Assembly (NCBI GenBank): GCA_018828125.1 | Contig: JAHJWB010000014.1 | Location: 143,056-207,055 of the forward strand | Direction of reading: 5' to 3' | Length of the DNA: 64,000 nt | From: Gammaproteobacteria bacterium | GTDB taxonomy: Bacteria; Pseudomonadota; Gammaproteobacteria; Burkholderiales; Burkholderiaceae_C | Part shown: in pieces, positions 18,435 to 27,640 of the stretch | How the letters are laid out: each line of letters starts with the position of its first letter | How positions within the stretch are numbered: the stretch's first letter is position 1 | Program-made: the position numbers and the translations under genes | The notes under the pieces: generated by a model | Seen by the model: the letters and a program-made list of their open reading frames with translations, nothing else | Databases searched by the model: none | Told to the model about the DNA's origin: nothing

Positions 18435-19442
18435 TTACGGGGCCACAAAACTTGCGGCTACGCCCGCACCATGGTCGGTCGAAAGGGCCTGTGTGCAGTG
18501 ACGGGGTAACTCGAAACCACGCGCGGCATCTTGAATGGCACGGGTGCGGATAACGGGTGGCTTGGCCCACACCCCGCCAAAGATGGTGGCAAATGCCACA
18601 TCCGCTGCATCGCGGCCCACGCCGAAACGCAGCAAGCCCATGGGAATGGCCGTACCAGAAGGATCGAAAATATACCAGCGGTCCCCCAGGTACACCTCAA
18701 CGTAGGCATGAAAGTCGGGGGGGCCCAGCGCCGGGTCGGCGCCAAAGTCGGTGCCGGTGGTGAAGCGCGCCGGTATGTTGATGGCGCGACACAGCGCAAT
18801 CATCAGGTGAGCAAAGTCGCGGCACACGCCGACCTGCTCGACCAAGGTGTCCACCGCCGAGGTGTTCGAGTTCGATGTATTGGAGGTGAACGATACGTGC
18901 CGCTGCACCCAGTCGCAGATCGCTTGCACACGGCTGTGTCCCTGCCACAGCGCTCCAAACTCGTTGGTCGCAAGACGCAGTAGACGGTCGGACTGACAGT
19001 AGCGGCTGGGGTAGATATAACCCATCACCTCTTGCGGCAGGCGGCGCACAGGGACTTCCGCGAGCTGGGTGGGATCGATGCGGTAGTGGTTGATGTCTAC
19101 AGTGGCCGAATACGACAGCTCCAGCGTGCCAGGCTCACCATGCAGCCGCAGGTAGCGGTTGCCGGTCACCGGGTCGGTGTGCACATGGTGCGCAATGGGC
19201 TGGTTGATGACCAATCGCTCTGCGCTCACCGACTGGTTGGGGGTTTGCGCTGCGTGAATGTTGAACACAAAGTCAGCGCCGTATTGGTCGACCTCATAGC
19301 TCAGGTCAATCTGCAGTTCCATGCGCACCCGGTCATGGGTGGGCTGAGCGGTTGCTGCTGTCTGCTGCGCCGGGTAGGCAGGAGGTGCTGCGGTGGGGTT
19401 GCGGGCGGCTGAAGGGGAGGGAGGGCTTTGCGTAGTTGCCAT
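18435..19442 (-). CDS. Transglutaminase-like cysteine protease family protein
   Basis: Predicted papain-fold protein of the bacterial transglutaminase-like type. After a Pro/Ala/Gln-rich N-terminus, a beta-rich N-terminal domain (about 40-150) precedes the core with the catalytic triad C207 (VGVCRDFAHL), H245 (DFHAYVEVYL) and D260 (IFDPSG). The ATG at 19442 fits AAGGAT about 8 bases upstream; ATG 19448 is too close to that site. No signal peptide is evident. Relatives often accompany Anbu protease genes; here Anbu is 39 kb away. Substrate unknown. Confidence 0.88.
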   Translation of the reverse strand: MATTQSPPSPSAARNPTAAPPAYPAQQTAATAQPTHDRVRMELQIDLSYEVDQYGADFVFNIHAAQTPNQSVSAERLVINQPIAHHVHTDPVTGNRYLRLHGEPGTLELSYSATVDINHYRIDPTQLAEVPVRRLPQEVMGYIYPSRYCQSDRLLRLATNEFGALWQGHSRVQAICDWVQRHVSFTSNTSNSNTSAVDTLVEQVGVCRDFAHLMIALCRAINIPARFTTGTDFGADPALGPPDFHAYVEVYLGDRWYIFDPSGTAIPMGLLRFGVGRDAADVAFATIFGGVWAKPPVIRTRAIQDAARGFELPRHCTQALSTDHGAGVAASFVAP

Positions 19443-19597
19443 GGGCATATCCTTGGGGCGCTGCTTATCGGGGCATCCGGCACAGCAGCGTGGCTTCAGG
19501 ATAGTCGATAGGTCCGCGTTAGGTGTAGGCAAACGGCCCGGTAATTTGACCGCCAACATACCCAAGCGTTTTGAGCGCTACGGTGTCGCCATCTTCC

Positions 19598-19619
19598 AAT
19601 GCAACGGGTGGGTTGCATT
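19598..19619 (-). terminator. Stem-loop at the end of the histidine-phosphatase gene
   Basis: AATGCAAC (19598-19605) and GTTGCATT (19612-19619) are perfect 8-base arms with a 6-base loop, overlapping the TAA stop of the phosphatase gene. No T-run follows, so this may stabilise the 3' end and not terminate. Confidence 0.35.
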
Positions 19620-20238
19620 ACGCAGAAACTGCCAGACGCGCCAACACTTCTGTCTTGCCACTGCGATCCGCCCGCAGAATCAACGCCTCACCCGAACTGG
19701 TGTTGGTGTTGGCAAGGTCGGACAGCACAAACATGTGCGTAAACCACACCTCAAACCGACCCGCCTTGGATGTCGCCGCCGTCAGTGCCGTGCGCAATTC
19801 GCGCAAATGGTCGGCGCTGGTGGTCTCTGGACTGCCCCGTGGCGATCCGAGCGCTGGCCAGGTTTCTGCTGTGCCAAACGCCAGGGTGGCACTGTCCACG
19901 CAGCGGCACCAGGGGCTCGACAAGACTTTGTCGGGCTGCAGTTGCCGTTGCTTGAACCATGCTCCCACTGCGCGCGCCTGCGCGCGGCCGTCTTCGCTCA
20001 GGTTCCGTTGGGTGCTGCAGTCGCCCAGGCGAAAGCCTGGAGGATCGAAGGTGCCAGGCGCCAGCGAGTGGCGAAACGCCGCCACCACACCGCCCTTGCG
20101 CAGCAGGGCTTCGGCTCCCGAATCCTGCGCTGCCCAACTGCGCAGGCTGGCGAAGGCCAGGCTGATTCCCATCGCGCCCGCGCCTAGAACGGCACGGCGG
20201 GGGATGTGGCGGGATTCAAGTGGCTGGCTGGAAGGCAT
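19618..20238 (-). CDS. Exported histidine-phosphatase family protein
   Basis: Phosphoglycerate-mutase/acid-phosphatase fold protein of about 206 aa. The N-terminus has a twin-arginine-like signal (RHIPRRAVLGAGAMGISLAFA). The catalytic core motif is shortened to FRHSLAPG, with later SPWCRCVDSA and the second His in WFTHMFV; histidine phosphatases use RH near the N-terminus and a late His. It overlaps the metallo-hydrolase gene by 23 bases when started at ATG 20238 (a GTG at 20247 is possible), so the two exported enzymes form an operon. Substrate not apparent. Confidence 0.8.
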   Translation of the reverse strand: MPSSQPLESRHIPRRAVLGAGAMGISLAFASLRSWAAQDSGAEALLRKGGVVAAFRHSLAPGTFDPPGFRLGDCSTQRNLSEDGRAQARAVGAWFKQRQLQPDKVLSSPWCRCVDSATLAFGTAETWPALGSPRGSPETTSADHLRELRTALTAATSKAGRFEVWFTHMFVLSDLANTNTSSGEALILRADRSGKTEVLARLAVSA

Positions 20239-21184
20239 AGCCAGCACCCGACGCGGTCATGCGTCCCATTGCGGGGAACGGGAAGTGGAAGCCGCCCAAC
20301 ATGGCATTGCTGGCCGTGATGCGCTGGAATACTTCGCGGCGTACCTTGCGGGCTGCTTCCGCGTCCATGTCAAAGGTCACCGCCCAGTCTGGATTGCGGG
20401 CAAACAGCGCGGGAACATTGGTCAAGTCCGCCACGTAAAAGAACTTCTGGCTGGAAGAAGTCAGTTCAAACAGCGTGTGGCCCGGTGTGTGACCGTATGC
20501 CGCCACCGATTTAATGCCCGGGGCGATTTCGGCGTCTGCAGCAAATTGAACCAGCGTGTCGGCAGGCATGGCGCCAAAAGTGCGGCGCACATTGTCGAAG
20601 GCGCCCTTCATGCCTGCGGGCGCTGCTGCCATGCGGGCGTCGTCCATCCAGAATGCATGCTCGGCGGCGGGCACCATCACTTTGGCCTTGGGGAAGGTGA
20701 GTTCACCCCCCTTGTTGCGAATGCCGTTGATGTGGTCGCCGTGGTAGTGCGAGATCAGCACGGTATCGATGTCTGACGCCTGCAGGCCCGCTGCGCGCAG
20801 GCTCTCCAGCAACTTGCCCGTGGTGGGGCCGCCAAACTCGCCCAAACCGGTGTCGATGAGGATCTTGCGTCCGCCAGCCACCACCAGGAAGGGGGTGTAG
20901 GGCACATCGATGTAGTCTGTTGGCAGACCTTGCGATGCCAGCAGCGCACGCACGTCGGCCAGGGGGGCGTTTTTCACAAACTCTTCCACCAGCGGGCGGC
21001 GGGTAATGCCATCGTTCAGCGCAATCACCTCAACATCGCCCACCTTCACACGGCGAAAACTCGGGCTGGGCAACGTGGGTGTGCCGAAGTTGGGCGCGTT
21101 CTGGGCCCAGACAGGAACAAAAGAGCCCGCTGCGTAGACGGTCGTAGCGAGGCTTGCGCCCAGGAAGTGGCGGCGTGACAGCAT
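20216..21184 (-). CDS. Exported MBL-fold metallo-hydrolase
   Basis: Metallo-beta-lactamase-fold hydrolase of 322 aa with a Tat-type signal (LSRRHFLGASLATTVYAAGSF). The zinc motif is ISHYHGDH (HxHxDH), with later ligands in YGHTPGHT and YVADL. The pattern DTGLGEF ahead of HxHxDH is seen in lactonase and arylsulfatase-like branches of the family; I cannot pick the substrate. Predicted periplasmic, co-transcribed with the histidine phosphatase. Confidence 0.87.
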   Translation of the reverse strand: MLSRRHFLGASLATTVYAAGSFVPVWAQNAPNFGTPTLPSPSFRRVKVGDVEVIALNDGITRRPLVEEFVKNAPLADVRALLASQGLPTDYIDVPYTPFLVVAGGRKILIDTGLGEFGGPTTGKLLESLRAAGLQASDIDTVLISHYHGDHINGIRNKGGELTFPKAKVMVPAAEHAFWMDDARMAAAPAGMKGAFDNVRRTFGAMPADTLVQFAADAEIAPGIKSVAAYGHTPGHTLFELTSSSQKFFYVADLTNVPALFARNPDWAVTFDMDAEAARKVRREVFQRITASNAMLGGFHFPFPAMGRMTASGAGYAFQPAT

Positions 21185-21335
21185 AAAACTCTCCAGTCTC
21201 GGGTTGAACTAATGAGTTTTGGACTGTAACTTCCGGCCAGTTTTTTCTGCCAGCCGCGGTCCGATCCTGTGTGTGACGTGGGGTTTTTAAGCGCGAACGG
21301 CGGTTCGAATGCTCGGCGCTTCCGCACCGTGTTCG

Positions 21336-21719
21336 TTACTCCACGTCAAATGCGTCTCGCAGCGCCTCGCAAAAGTCCGCATTGCCGCTAACAGACAACG
21401 TGAGGGTGGTGCGGGGCGCTGAAGCGTTGCCCAGCCCGCATTGGATGGACGAAGACGTTGCATCGAAGTCCAGTTGCAGGAGCGTGCTCACCTCCTGGAC
21501 TCCCTGCAGGTCGTATTGCCACAGGCCTCCATCTTCCTCCGGCCCGCAGCCATCGGGGAAGTGCCTGTAGGCCCAGGCCAGCACTTGGGCTATCTCGGCA
21601 TGCAGCGCCGGGAGCTGAGCGGGCGATACGCTTGCCATGGCATCAAAGGTGCCTGTTCCGTCGGCATCTTCGCTGTAGTCAAAGTCCAGGTAGTTCAACG
21701 TCATGGTGGTGGATTGCAA
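21336..21719 (-). CDS. Hypothetical acidic protein
   Basis: A 127-aa acidic frame starting MQSTTMTLNYLDFDYSED. No signal peptide, membrane helix or family motif is recognised. The start could also be the ATG at 21704, giving MTLNYLDFDYSED. It lies between the IclR gene (15 bases from its stop) and the metallo-hydrolase gene, on the same strand as both. The balanced composition and aromatic core (FDYSED, WAYRHFPDG, LWQYDLQG) look like a folded cytoplasmic protein. Confidence 0.6.
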   Translation of the reverse strand: MQSTTMTLNYLDFDYSEDADGTGTFDAMASVSPAQLPALHAEIAQVLAWAYRHFPDGCGPEEDGGLWQYDLQGVQEVSTLLQLDFDATSSSIQCGLGNASAPRTTLTLSVSGNADFCEALRDAFDVE

Positions 21720-21734
21720 AAGGTGGACATGGGT

Positions 21735-22487
21735 TTATAGCCAGGTGCGCCCCAACGCCTGAGCGGCTTCGCACAGACGGGGCACCTGTTGCAATGCTTG
21801 CAGCAGTGACATGCGCGCCGCGGGTGCCTGCAGCGCGACTGCGCTGTGCACCATGCGTCGCCCCGCACCCAGAACGGGCACGGCCACGCAGACCAGGCCG
21901 TCTACAAACTCCTCAGCGTCAGTGGCGTAGCCTTGGCGCGCGATCTGTTCCAGTTCGGCTTCCAGTGCGCCGCGGTTCGTAAGTGTGGTGGCGGTGTGCC
22001 GCGTGAGTGGCAAGCCATTCAAAATGGCCGCGCGCCGCGCGCCAGACAAGTAGGCCAGAAACAGCTTTCCGCTGGCCGAGCAATGAATCGGAACGCGGGT
22101 GCCTGGGCGCAGTTCCATGCGCAGCGGAAAGGCCGACTCCACTCGGTCCAGATAGATAACCTCTGCGCCGCTGAGGGCCGTGAGGTTGCAACTTTCGCCG
22201 ATGTCAGCCACCAGTTGTCGCAACACCGCATGGCGAACACCATGTTGTGTGCCCGCGCTGAGCGTGCTTTCCGCCAAGCGCAACAGGCGCGGCGCCGGGG
22301 TGTAGCGGCGACCATCGGGCTCTCGCGCCAGCAGGCCACCGCTTTCCAGCTGGCTCAGCATGCGGTGCACGCTGGGTTTGGGCCAGCCGGACGCTTCGAT
22401 GGCCTCGGCCAGGCTAAAGGGACGGCCGTGGGTGCACATGATTTCGAGCAATTCGAAAAGGCGCAGGCTGGGGGCGGGTTTGTTCAT
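21735..22487 (-). CDS. IclR-family transcriptional regulator
   Basis: The 250-aa protein has the IclR winged helix (about 5-65, SLAEAIEASGWPKPSVHRMLSQL) and the effector-binding domain (about 75-245, LTALSGAEVIYLDRVES; FVDGLVCVAVPVLG). The ATG at 22487 was chosen because it opens into the HTH; the frame continues upstream without similarity. It faces the SDR-FMO-BASS operon across 92 bases with a long inverted repeat, so it probably represses or activates that operon and itself, responding to a pathway metabolite (inference). Confidence 0.88.
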   Translation of the reverse strand: MNKPAPSLRLFELLEIMCTHGRPFSLAEAIEASGWPKPSVHRMLSQLESGGLLAREPDGRRYTPAPRLLRLAESTLSAGTQHGVRHAVLRQLVADIGESCNLTALSGAEVIYLDRVESAFPLRMELRPGTRVPIHCSASGKLFLAYLSGARRAAILNGLPLTRHTATTLTNRGALEAELEQIARQGYATDAEEFVDGLVCVAVPVLGAGRRMVHSAVALQAPAARMSLLQALQQVPRLCEAAQALGRTWL

Positions 22488-22490
22488 CAA

Positions 22491-22532
22491 AATCTCGAAA
22501 TTCGAGACGAATCCGTAAATGATTTCGAGATT
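22491..22532. promoter_or_regulatory. IclR-type operator between divergent genes
   Basis: AATCTCGAAAT (22491-22501) and ATTTCGAGATT (22522-22532) are perfect 11-base inverted arms with centres 31 bases apart, about three helical turns. The left arm also overlaps a near-palindrome TCTCGAAATTCGAGA (22493-22507). Binding here would place the regulator over both the iclR start region and the SDR promoter. Confidence 0.65.
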
Positions 22533-22579
22533 ATTCCGCACTGTGGCTAAGCTGCAAACCAAGATTTCTTGGAACACCC

Positions 22580-23425
22580 ATGACAGCGACTTTCCATAAT
22601 GCGGTTCTTACCGGTGCCTGCGGCGGCTTGGGCCAGGCCTTGGCGCGTGAACTGATTGCGCAAGGCGCTGCTGTGGCCCTGGTCGGACTGCACCAACCCA
22701 CCTTGCAAACGCTGGCGGCGCTTGCACCCGGGCGGTGCGCCGTCTATACGCCCGATGTAGCCGATAGCAATGCCATGCAAGCCATGGCGGCCGACTGGGT
22801 GGCACGCTGGGGCACTCCCGATCTGGTGATTGCCAACGCTGGCGTGGCGGGCGGTTTTGACACCGCCGAAGCTGACGACCTGGCCGTGCTACGCCGCATG
22901 CTGGAGATCAACCTGCTGGGCGCGGCCACCACGTTTCAGCCGTTTTTGAAAGCGATGCGTGCGCAGCGGCGTGGGGCCCTGGTGGGCGTTGCCAGCATTG
23001 CGGGCTGGCGCGGTATGCCGGGCAATGGAGCGTACTGCGCGAGCAAGGGGGGGCTCATCCGCTACCTGGAAAGCCTGCGTGCCGAATTGCGCGGTGAATC
23101 CATTGTGGTCACCACGGTCAGCCCCGGCTATCTGCGCACCGCGCTTACCGCGGGTAACCGGTTTGCCATGCCGGGCCTCATGGAGCCTGACGCGGCGGCC
23201 AAGGCCATGCTGGCGGGTATTGCGCAAGGTCGCACCCACATCGTTCTTCCGGCACGCATAGGCTGGCTCGCGCGGCTGCTCAATGTGCTGCCCGATGCTC
23301 TGCACGACCGCTTGCTGCTGGGTCAACCGCGCAAACCGCGCGTGGGCGAGGCTGGCGCCACCCGCATCCCCGGGCTACCGTTGCCGACAAACACACCGAT
23401 CAAGAACGAAAGCAAAGACGCATGA
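22580..23425 (+). CDS. Short-chain dehydrogenase/reductase
   Basis: NAD(P)-dependent alcohol/ketone oxidoreductase of 281 aa. The cofactor motif TGACGGLG is at 11-18, NAG follows in VIANAGVAGG, the catalytic Ser in VGVASIAGW and Tyr-Lys in GAYCASKGG. The C-terminal tail after residue 230 is longer than in classical SDRs and hydrophobic early on (IGWLARLLNVLPDAL). First gene of a five-gene operon; its stop overlaps the FMO start in ATGA. Confidence 0.9.
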   Translation: MTATFHNAVLTGACGGLGQALARELIAQGAAVALVGLHQPTLQTLAALAPGRCAVYTPDVADSNAMQAMAADWVARWGTPDLVIANAGVAGGFDTAEADDLAVLRRMLEINLLGAATTFQPFLKAMRAQRRGALVGVASIAGWRGMPGNGAYCASKGGLIRYLESLRAELRGESIVVTTVSPGYLRTALTAGNRFAMPGLMEPDAAAKAMLAGIAQGRTHIVLPARIGWLARLLNVLPDALHDRLLLGQPRKPRVGEAGATRIPGLPLPTNTPIKNESKDA

Positions 23426-24756
23426 CAACGGAGACGACACCGACCGTGACAGACACCCGCACCCAGATTGCGCTGATTGGCGCGGGCCCCAGCGGCCTGG
23501 CGGCAGCCCGTAACCTGCAAAAGGAGGGCGTGCCCTTCCAGGGCTTTGAAGCGCACACCGACGTGGGCGGACTGTGGAACATAGACAACCCACGCAGCAC
23601 GGTGTACGAATCGGCGCACCTGATTTCCAGCAAACACACCACCGAGTTCACCGAGTTCCCCATGCGCTCCGAGGTGGCCGACTACCCCAGCCACCGCGAG
23701 ATGCGCCAGTACTTCATGGACTTTGCCGCGCACTTCGGCCTGCACCAGCACTACTGGTTTGGCACCCGCGTGCTCCAGGTTGCGCCGGCGGGCGAGGGCG
23801 CCGCGCCGCTGTGGCGCATCACCTGGAGCCAGCACGGCGGCCCTGCGCGAACCGCTGAGTTCAAGGGCGTGGTGATTGCCAACGGCACACTGGCTGAACC
23901 CAACATGCCGCGGTTTGAGGGCCGGTTTGATGGCGAGTTGCTGCACACCAGTGCCTACAAAAGTGCCGAGCTGTTCAAGGGTAAACGGGTGCTGGTGGTG
24001 GGTGCGGGCAACTCGGGCTGCGACATTGCGGTGGATGCGGTGCATTACGCAAGCAGCGTGGACATCTCGGTGCGGCGTGGCTACTACTTCGTGCCCAAAT
24101 ACGTGTTCGGCAAGCCCGCCGACACACTGGGCGGAAAGTTCAAGATGCCGCCCTGGCTCAAGCAAAAGGTCGACAGCGTGGTGCTGCAGTGGTTCACCGG
24201 CGACCCGGCGCGGTTTGGCTTGCCCAAGCCCGACTACAAGATGTACGAGTCGCACCCCGTGGTGAACTCGCTGGTGTTGCACCACATGGGCCATGGAGAC
24301 ATCCACGTCAAACCCGACATTGCTCGCTTTGAAGGCCACACCGTGCACTTCAAGGACGGCCGCGCGCAGGACTACGACCTGGTGCTGTGCGCCACGGGCT
24401 ACCAACTGCACTACCCCTTCATCGACCACGGCCTTCTCAACTGGCAGGGCATGGCACCACAGCTGTACCTCAACATCCTGTCGCCGCGCTTTGACAACCT
24501 GGCGGTGATGGGGATGATCGAAGCCAGCGGCATTGGCTGGCAGGGCCGTTACGAGCAGGCAGAACTTGTGGCGCGTTTCTTCAAGGCGCAGGCGGAGGGG
24601 TCGCCTCGGGCCGACGCCCTGCGCCAGGCGAAGGCCGGTCCTGCGCCCGACCTGTCCGGCGGCTTCAAGTACCTCAAGCTCGAACGCATGGCGTACTACG
24701 TGCACAAGGACACATACCGCAATGCGGTGCGCGCCGCCTCGGCGGCCTTGGCCTGA
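23422..24756 (+). CDS. Flavin-containing monooxygenase
   Basis: Class-B flavoprotein monooxygenase of 444 aa using NADPH and O2. It has an FAD motif GAGPSG (20-25) and an NADPH motif GAGNSG (about 195). The fingerprint reads FDGELLHTSAY, i.e. FxGxxxHxxxY, which fits FMO/N-hydroxylating enzymes; Baeyer-Villiger enzymes usually end in W. The late CATGYQ motif of FMOs is present. The ATG overlaps the SDR stop. With a short-chain dehydrogenase and transporters it suggests oxidation of an imported organic compound; substrate unknown. Confidence 0.9.
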   Translation: MTTETTPTVTDTRTQIALIGAGPSGLAAARNLQKEGVPFQGFEAHTDVGGLWNIDNPRSTVYESAHLISSKHTTEFTEFPMRSEVADYPSHREMRQYFMDFAAHFGLHQHYWFGTRVLQVAPAGEGAAPLWRITWSQHGGPARTAEFKGVVIANGTLAEPNMPRFEGRFDGELLHTSAYKSAELFKGKRVLVVGAGNSGCDIAVDAVHYASSVDISVRRGYYFVPKYVFGKPADTLGGKFKMPPWLKQKVDSVVLQWFTGDPARFGLPKPDYKMYESHPVVNSLVLHHMGHGDIHVKPDIARFEGHTVHFKDGRAQDYDLVLCATGYQLHYPFIDHGLLNWQGMAPQLYLNILSPRFDNLAVMGMIEASGIGWQGRYEQAELVARFFKAQAEGSPRADALRQAKAGPAPDLSGGFKYLKLERMAYYVHKDTYRNAVRAASAALA

Positions 24757-24766
24757 AAGGCTCACC

Positions 24767-25702
24767 ATGCTGCCTGTCGACGAAATTCGCCTCAACTTCA
24801 ACCCCGCGTCGCTCGTGGCGTTGAACGTGGTGCTGGGCTTTCTCATGTTCGGCATCGCGCTCGATACGCGGGTGGCCGACTTCAAGCGCGTGCTGCGCAT
24901 GCCCGGCGCCATGGCGGTGGGCATTGCGGCGCAATTCATCGTGCTGCCTGCGGTCACCTTTGGGCTCACGCTGCTGCTCCAACCCGGCCCCAGCATTGCG
25001 CTGGGCATGATCCTGGTGGCCTGCTGCCCGCCGGGCAACGTGAGCAACATCCTCACGCACCGCGCTGGCGGCAACGTGGCGCTGTCGGTGTCCATGACCG
25101 CGATCTCCAACGCGCTGGCCATCGTGCTCATGCCGCTCAACTTTGCGTTCTGGGGCGGCATGCACCCTACCGCTGCACCGCTGTTGCGCAGCATTGCACT
25201 GGACCCGCTGGAAATGGCGGGGCACATCGTTGTCATCATCGGCCTGCCATTTGCGCTGGGCATCCTGTGCGCCGAAAAGTTGCCCCGCTTCACCCAGCGG
25301 GTGAACAAACCCGTGCGCATCCTCAGCTTCATCTGCCTGATTGGTTTCATCGTGGGCGCTGTGGCGGGCAACTGGCGGTATTTCCTCGACTACGTGGGGC
25401 TGGTGCTGCTGGCCGTGGTGTTGCACGACGCGCTGGCTTTTGGCACCGGCTACGCGTGTGCCCGCGCCTGCGGCCTGCCGGACTACGACCGACGCGCGGT
25501 CAGCATCGAGGTCGGCATCCGCAACGCTGGGCTGGGCCTGGTGCTGATCTTCAGCTTCTTTGGCGGCCTGGGCGGCATGGCCGTGGTCGCAGGCGTGTGG
25601 GGTTTCTGGGACATCATCGCAGGCCTGGCGCTGGCGGGGTGGTGGGGGCGCAGACCAGCCGTGTTACCCCCGGTGGCTGCAGCCAAGGAGCACGGCGCAT
25701 GA
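24767..25702 (+). CDS. Bile acid:sodium symporter (BASS) family transporter
   Basis: A 311-aa inner-membrane protein with about nine or ten hydrophobic helices. The family core appears as ACCPPGNVSNILTHRAGGN, where the usual ECCxPGxxSN has Ala for Glu, and as GIRNAGLGLVL later. Members carry organic anions with sodium. The ATG at 24767 lies ten bases after the FMO stop; a much longer upstream frame is a shadow of that gene. It probably imports the substrate or exports a product of the operon. Confidence 0.88.
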   Translation: MLPVDEIRLNFNPASLVALNVVLGFLMFGIALDTRVADFKRVLRMPGAMAVGIAAQFIVLPAVTFGLTLLLQPGPSIALGMILVACCPPGNVSNILTHRAGGNVALSVSMTAISNALAIVLMPLNFAFWGGMHPTAAPLLRSIALDPLEMAGHIVVIIGLPFALGILCAEKLPRFTQRVNKPVRILSFICLIGFIVGAVAGNWRYFLDYVGLVLLAVVLHDALAFGTGYACARACGLPDYDRRAVSIEVGIRNAGLGLVLIFSFFGGLGGMAVVAGVWGFWDIIAGLALAGWWGRRPAVLPPVAAAKEHGA

Positions 25703-26709
25703 CGGACGCTGTTTGGACATCGCGCCGTGTTCTGGTGACCGGGGCTGACGGCTTTCTGGGCCGGGGTGTGGTGGCAGCTCTTGCGCGCGAGGGTGTGCAA
25801 ACACTGGTGGCGGCCGATGTGCGCGAGGTGCCTGCCGAGCGCCGCCTGCCCGGCGTGACCTATCTGGTGCAGGACGTGCGCGACCCCACGCTCGTGCAGA
25901 CGCTGGCCGACCATGCCATCGACAGCGTGGTGCACCTTGCCTCCATCGTCACGCCCGGCAAAGGCTCCAACCGCGAGTTCGAGTATTCCGTGGATGTGCT
26001 GGGTAGCAAGAACGTGCTGGATGCTTGCGTGGTGGCGGGGGTGAAACACATCGTCGTCAGCTCCAGCGGCGCGGCCTATGGCTACCACGCCGACAACCCC
26101 GCCTGGCTGCGGGAGACCGATGCGCTGCGCGGCAACGAGGTGTTTGCCTATTCGCACCACAAGCGGCTGGTCGAAGAGATGCTGGCTGAGTACCGCGCTG
26201 CACACCCGGCGCTGGCGCAGACAGTGCTGCGCATCGGCACCATCCTGGGCGAGCGGGTGGACAACCAGATCACTGCGCTGTTCGACAAGCCCCGCCTGCT
26301 GGCCATTCGCGGTAGCGAGAGCCCGTTTGTCTTCATCTGGGACGACGACGTAACCGGCGCGATCATGCATGCCCTGCGCACGCAGTGCGCGGGCTGTTTC
26401 AACTTGGCGGGTGATGGTGCGCTGCCGCTGCGCGAGATTGCGCGGCGCCTGGGCAAACCGCTGCTGGCATTGCCCGCAGGCCTGCTGAGAGCAGCGCTGG
26501 CCGTGGGCTCCACGCTGGGAGTCAGCCGCTACGGGCCCGAGCAACTGGACTTTCTGCGCTACCGCCCGGTGCTGCTCAACACGGCGCTCAAGGACGGGCT
26601 GGGTTATGTGCCCGGCAAGACCAGCGCCGAGGCGTTCGACGCCTTTGTGGCTGCCCGTGCGCGCCAGGGCCGGCCTGTGGCCGCAGCGGTACGGGCGGTA
26701 TCCGCATGA
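25699..26709 (+). CDS. NAD-dependent epimerase/dehydratase family (extended SDR)
   Basis: Extended SDR of 336 aa with the Rossmann motif GADGFLGRG near the N-terminus, VVHLAS, the catalytic Ser region VVSSSGAAYG and AYSHHKR in place of YxxxK (Tyr and Lys spacing retained). Members act on nucleotide sugars, steroids or other hydroxy/keto compounds. The ATG at 25699 overlaps the transporter stop. In this operon a hydroxy-acid or alicyclic substrate is at least as likely as a sugar. Confidence 0.85.
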   Translation: MTDAVWTSRRVLVTGADGFLGRGVVAALAREGVQTLVAADVREVPAERRLPGVTYLVQDVRDPTLVQTLADHAIDSVVHLASIVTPGKGSNREFEYSVDVLGSKNVLDACVVAGVKHIVVSSSGAAYGYHADNPAWLRETDALRGNEVFAYSHHKRLVEEMLAEYRAAHPALAQTVLRIGTILGERVDNQITALFDKPRLLAIRGSESPFVFIWDDDVTGAIMHALRTQCAGCFNLAGDGALPLREIARRLGKPLLALPAGLLRAALAVGSTLGVSRYGPEQLDFLRYRPVLLNTALKDGLGYVPGKTSAEAFDAFVAARARQGRPVAAAVRAVSA

Positions 26710-27614
26710 CAGCAGTGGCACTGAGCCGTGGCGACCTGCTGCGCGCATTGGCCGTGGTGGTCATCTGGGGGCTGAACTTTGTGGTGATGAAGCTGGGCTT
26801 GCAGGGGCTCAGCCCCATGCTGCTGGGCGCTCTGCGGTTCACCGCGGCGTCGTTGCCTTTTTTGCTGTTCGTGCCACGCCCCTCGCTGCCCTGGCGTTTT
26901 GTCGTGGGCTACGGGCTGGCGCAAGGGCTCGGGCAGTTTGGTTTTTTGTTTCTGGGGCTGCAGCTGGGCATGACCGCCGGCATGGCCTCGGTGGTCATGC
27001 AGACGCAGGCTTTCTTCACACTGCTGTTGGCCGCCCCACTGCTCGGCGAACGCGCCAAGCCCTGGCAGTGGGGCGGGCTGCTGCTGGCGTTGGGAGGGCT
27101 GATGACGATTGGCCTCGCCCACGGTGAAGGTCCTGGGCAGATGACCCTGGCCGGTTTTGTGCTCACCCTCGGCGCGGCGTTCATGTGGGCGGTGTCCAAC
27201 CTGGTGGCGCGCCGCGCGGCGCAGGCGGGCGCCTATGCCCCGTTCCCCTTCATCGTATGGAGCAGCGTGGTGCCCATCGTTCCGTTCTTTGCGTTGGCGG
27301 TGTGGACGCAAGGGGCCAACGGGGTGGTGGCGCAGTTGCAGGCTCTCAATGGCACGGCATTGTTGGCAGTGCTTTACCTGGCGTTGCTAGCCACGTTGCT
27401 GGCCTACACGCTGTGGACGCAGTTGCTGCAGCGCCATACGGCCGGGCGGGTCACGCCGTTTTCACTGCTGGTGCCGGTGGTGGGCTTGTGGGCTGCGTAT
27501 GCGTTCTTGGGCGAGACGCCTTTGCCATTGCAGTGGGTGGGCGCAGCCGCCGTGTTGTGCGGTCTGGTGGTCAACCAGACCGGTGGCTGGCTGTGGGCAC
27601 GGCGCACTTCCTAG
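26706..27614 (+). CDS. EamA-family (drug/metabolite) transporter
   Basis: A 302-aa inner-membrane protein of about ten helices built from two EamA halves (VVVIWGLNFVVMKLGLQGLSP at the start; AAFMWAVSNLVARRAAQ opening the second). Substrates of the family range over amino acids, purines and metabolites. The ATG overlaps the epimerase stop. It is the second transporter in the operon, so import and export may be divided between it and the BASS protein. Confidence 0.87.
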   Translation: MTAVALSRGDLLRALAVVVIWGLNFVVMKLGLQGLSPMLLGALRFTAASLPFLLFVPRPSLPWRFVVGYGLAQGLGQFGFLFLGLQLGMTAGMASVVMQTQAFFTLLLAAPLLGERAKPWQWGGLLLALGGLMTIGLAHGEGPGQMTLAGFVLTLGAAFMWAVSNLVARRAAQAGAYAPFPFIVWSSVVPIVPFFALAVWTQGANGVVAQLQALNGTALLAVLYLALLATLLAYTLWTQLLQRHTAGRVTPFSLLVPVVGLWAAYAFLGETPLPLQWVGAAAVLCGLVVNQTGGWLWARRTS

Positions 27615-27640
27615 AATTCGGCTTTTCAGTGCAAGGAAAC

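Noticed and set aside
23422..24756. Baeyer-Villiger monooxygenase
   Set aside because: The fingerprint ends in Tyr (FxGxxxHxxxY), which fits FMO-type enzymes; Baeyer-Villiger members carry Trp there.
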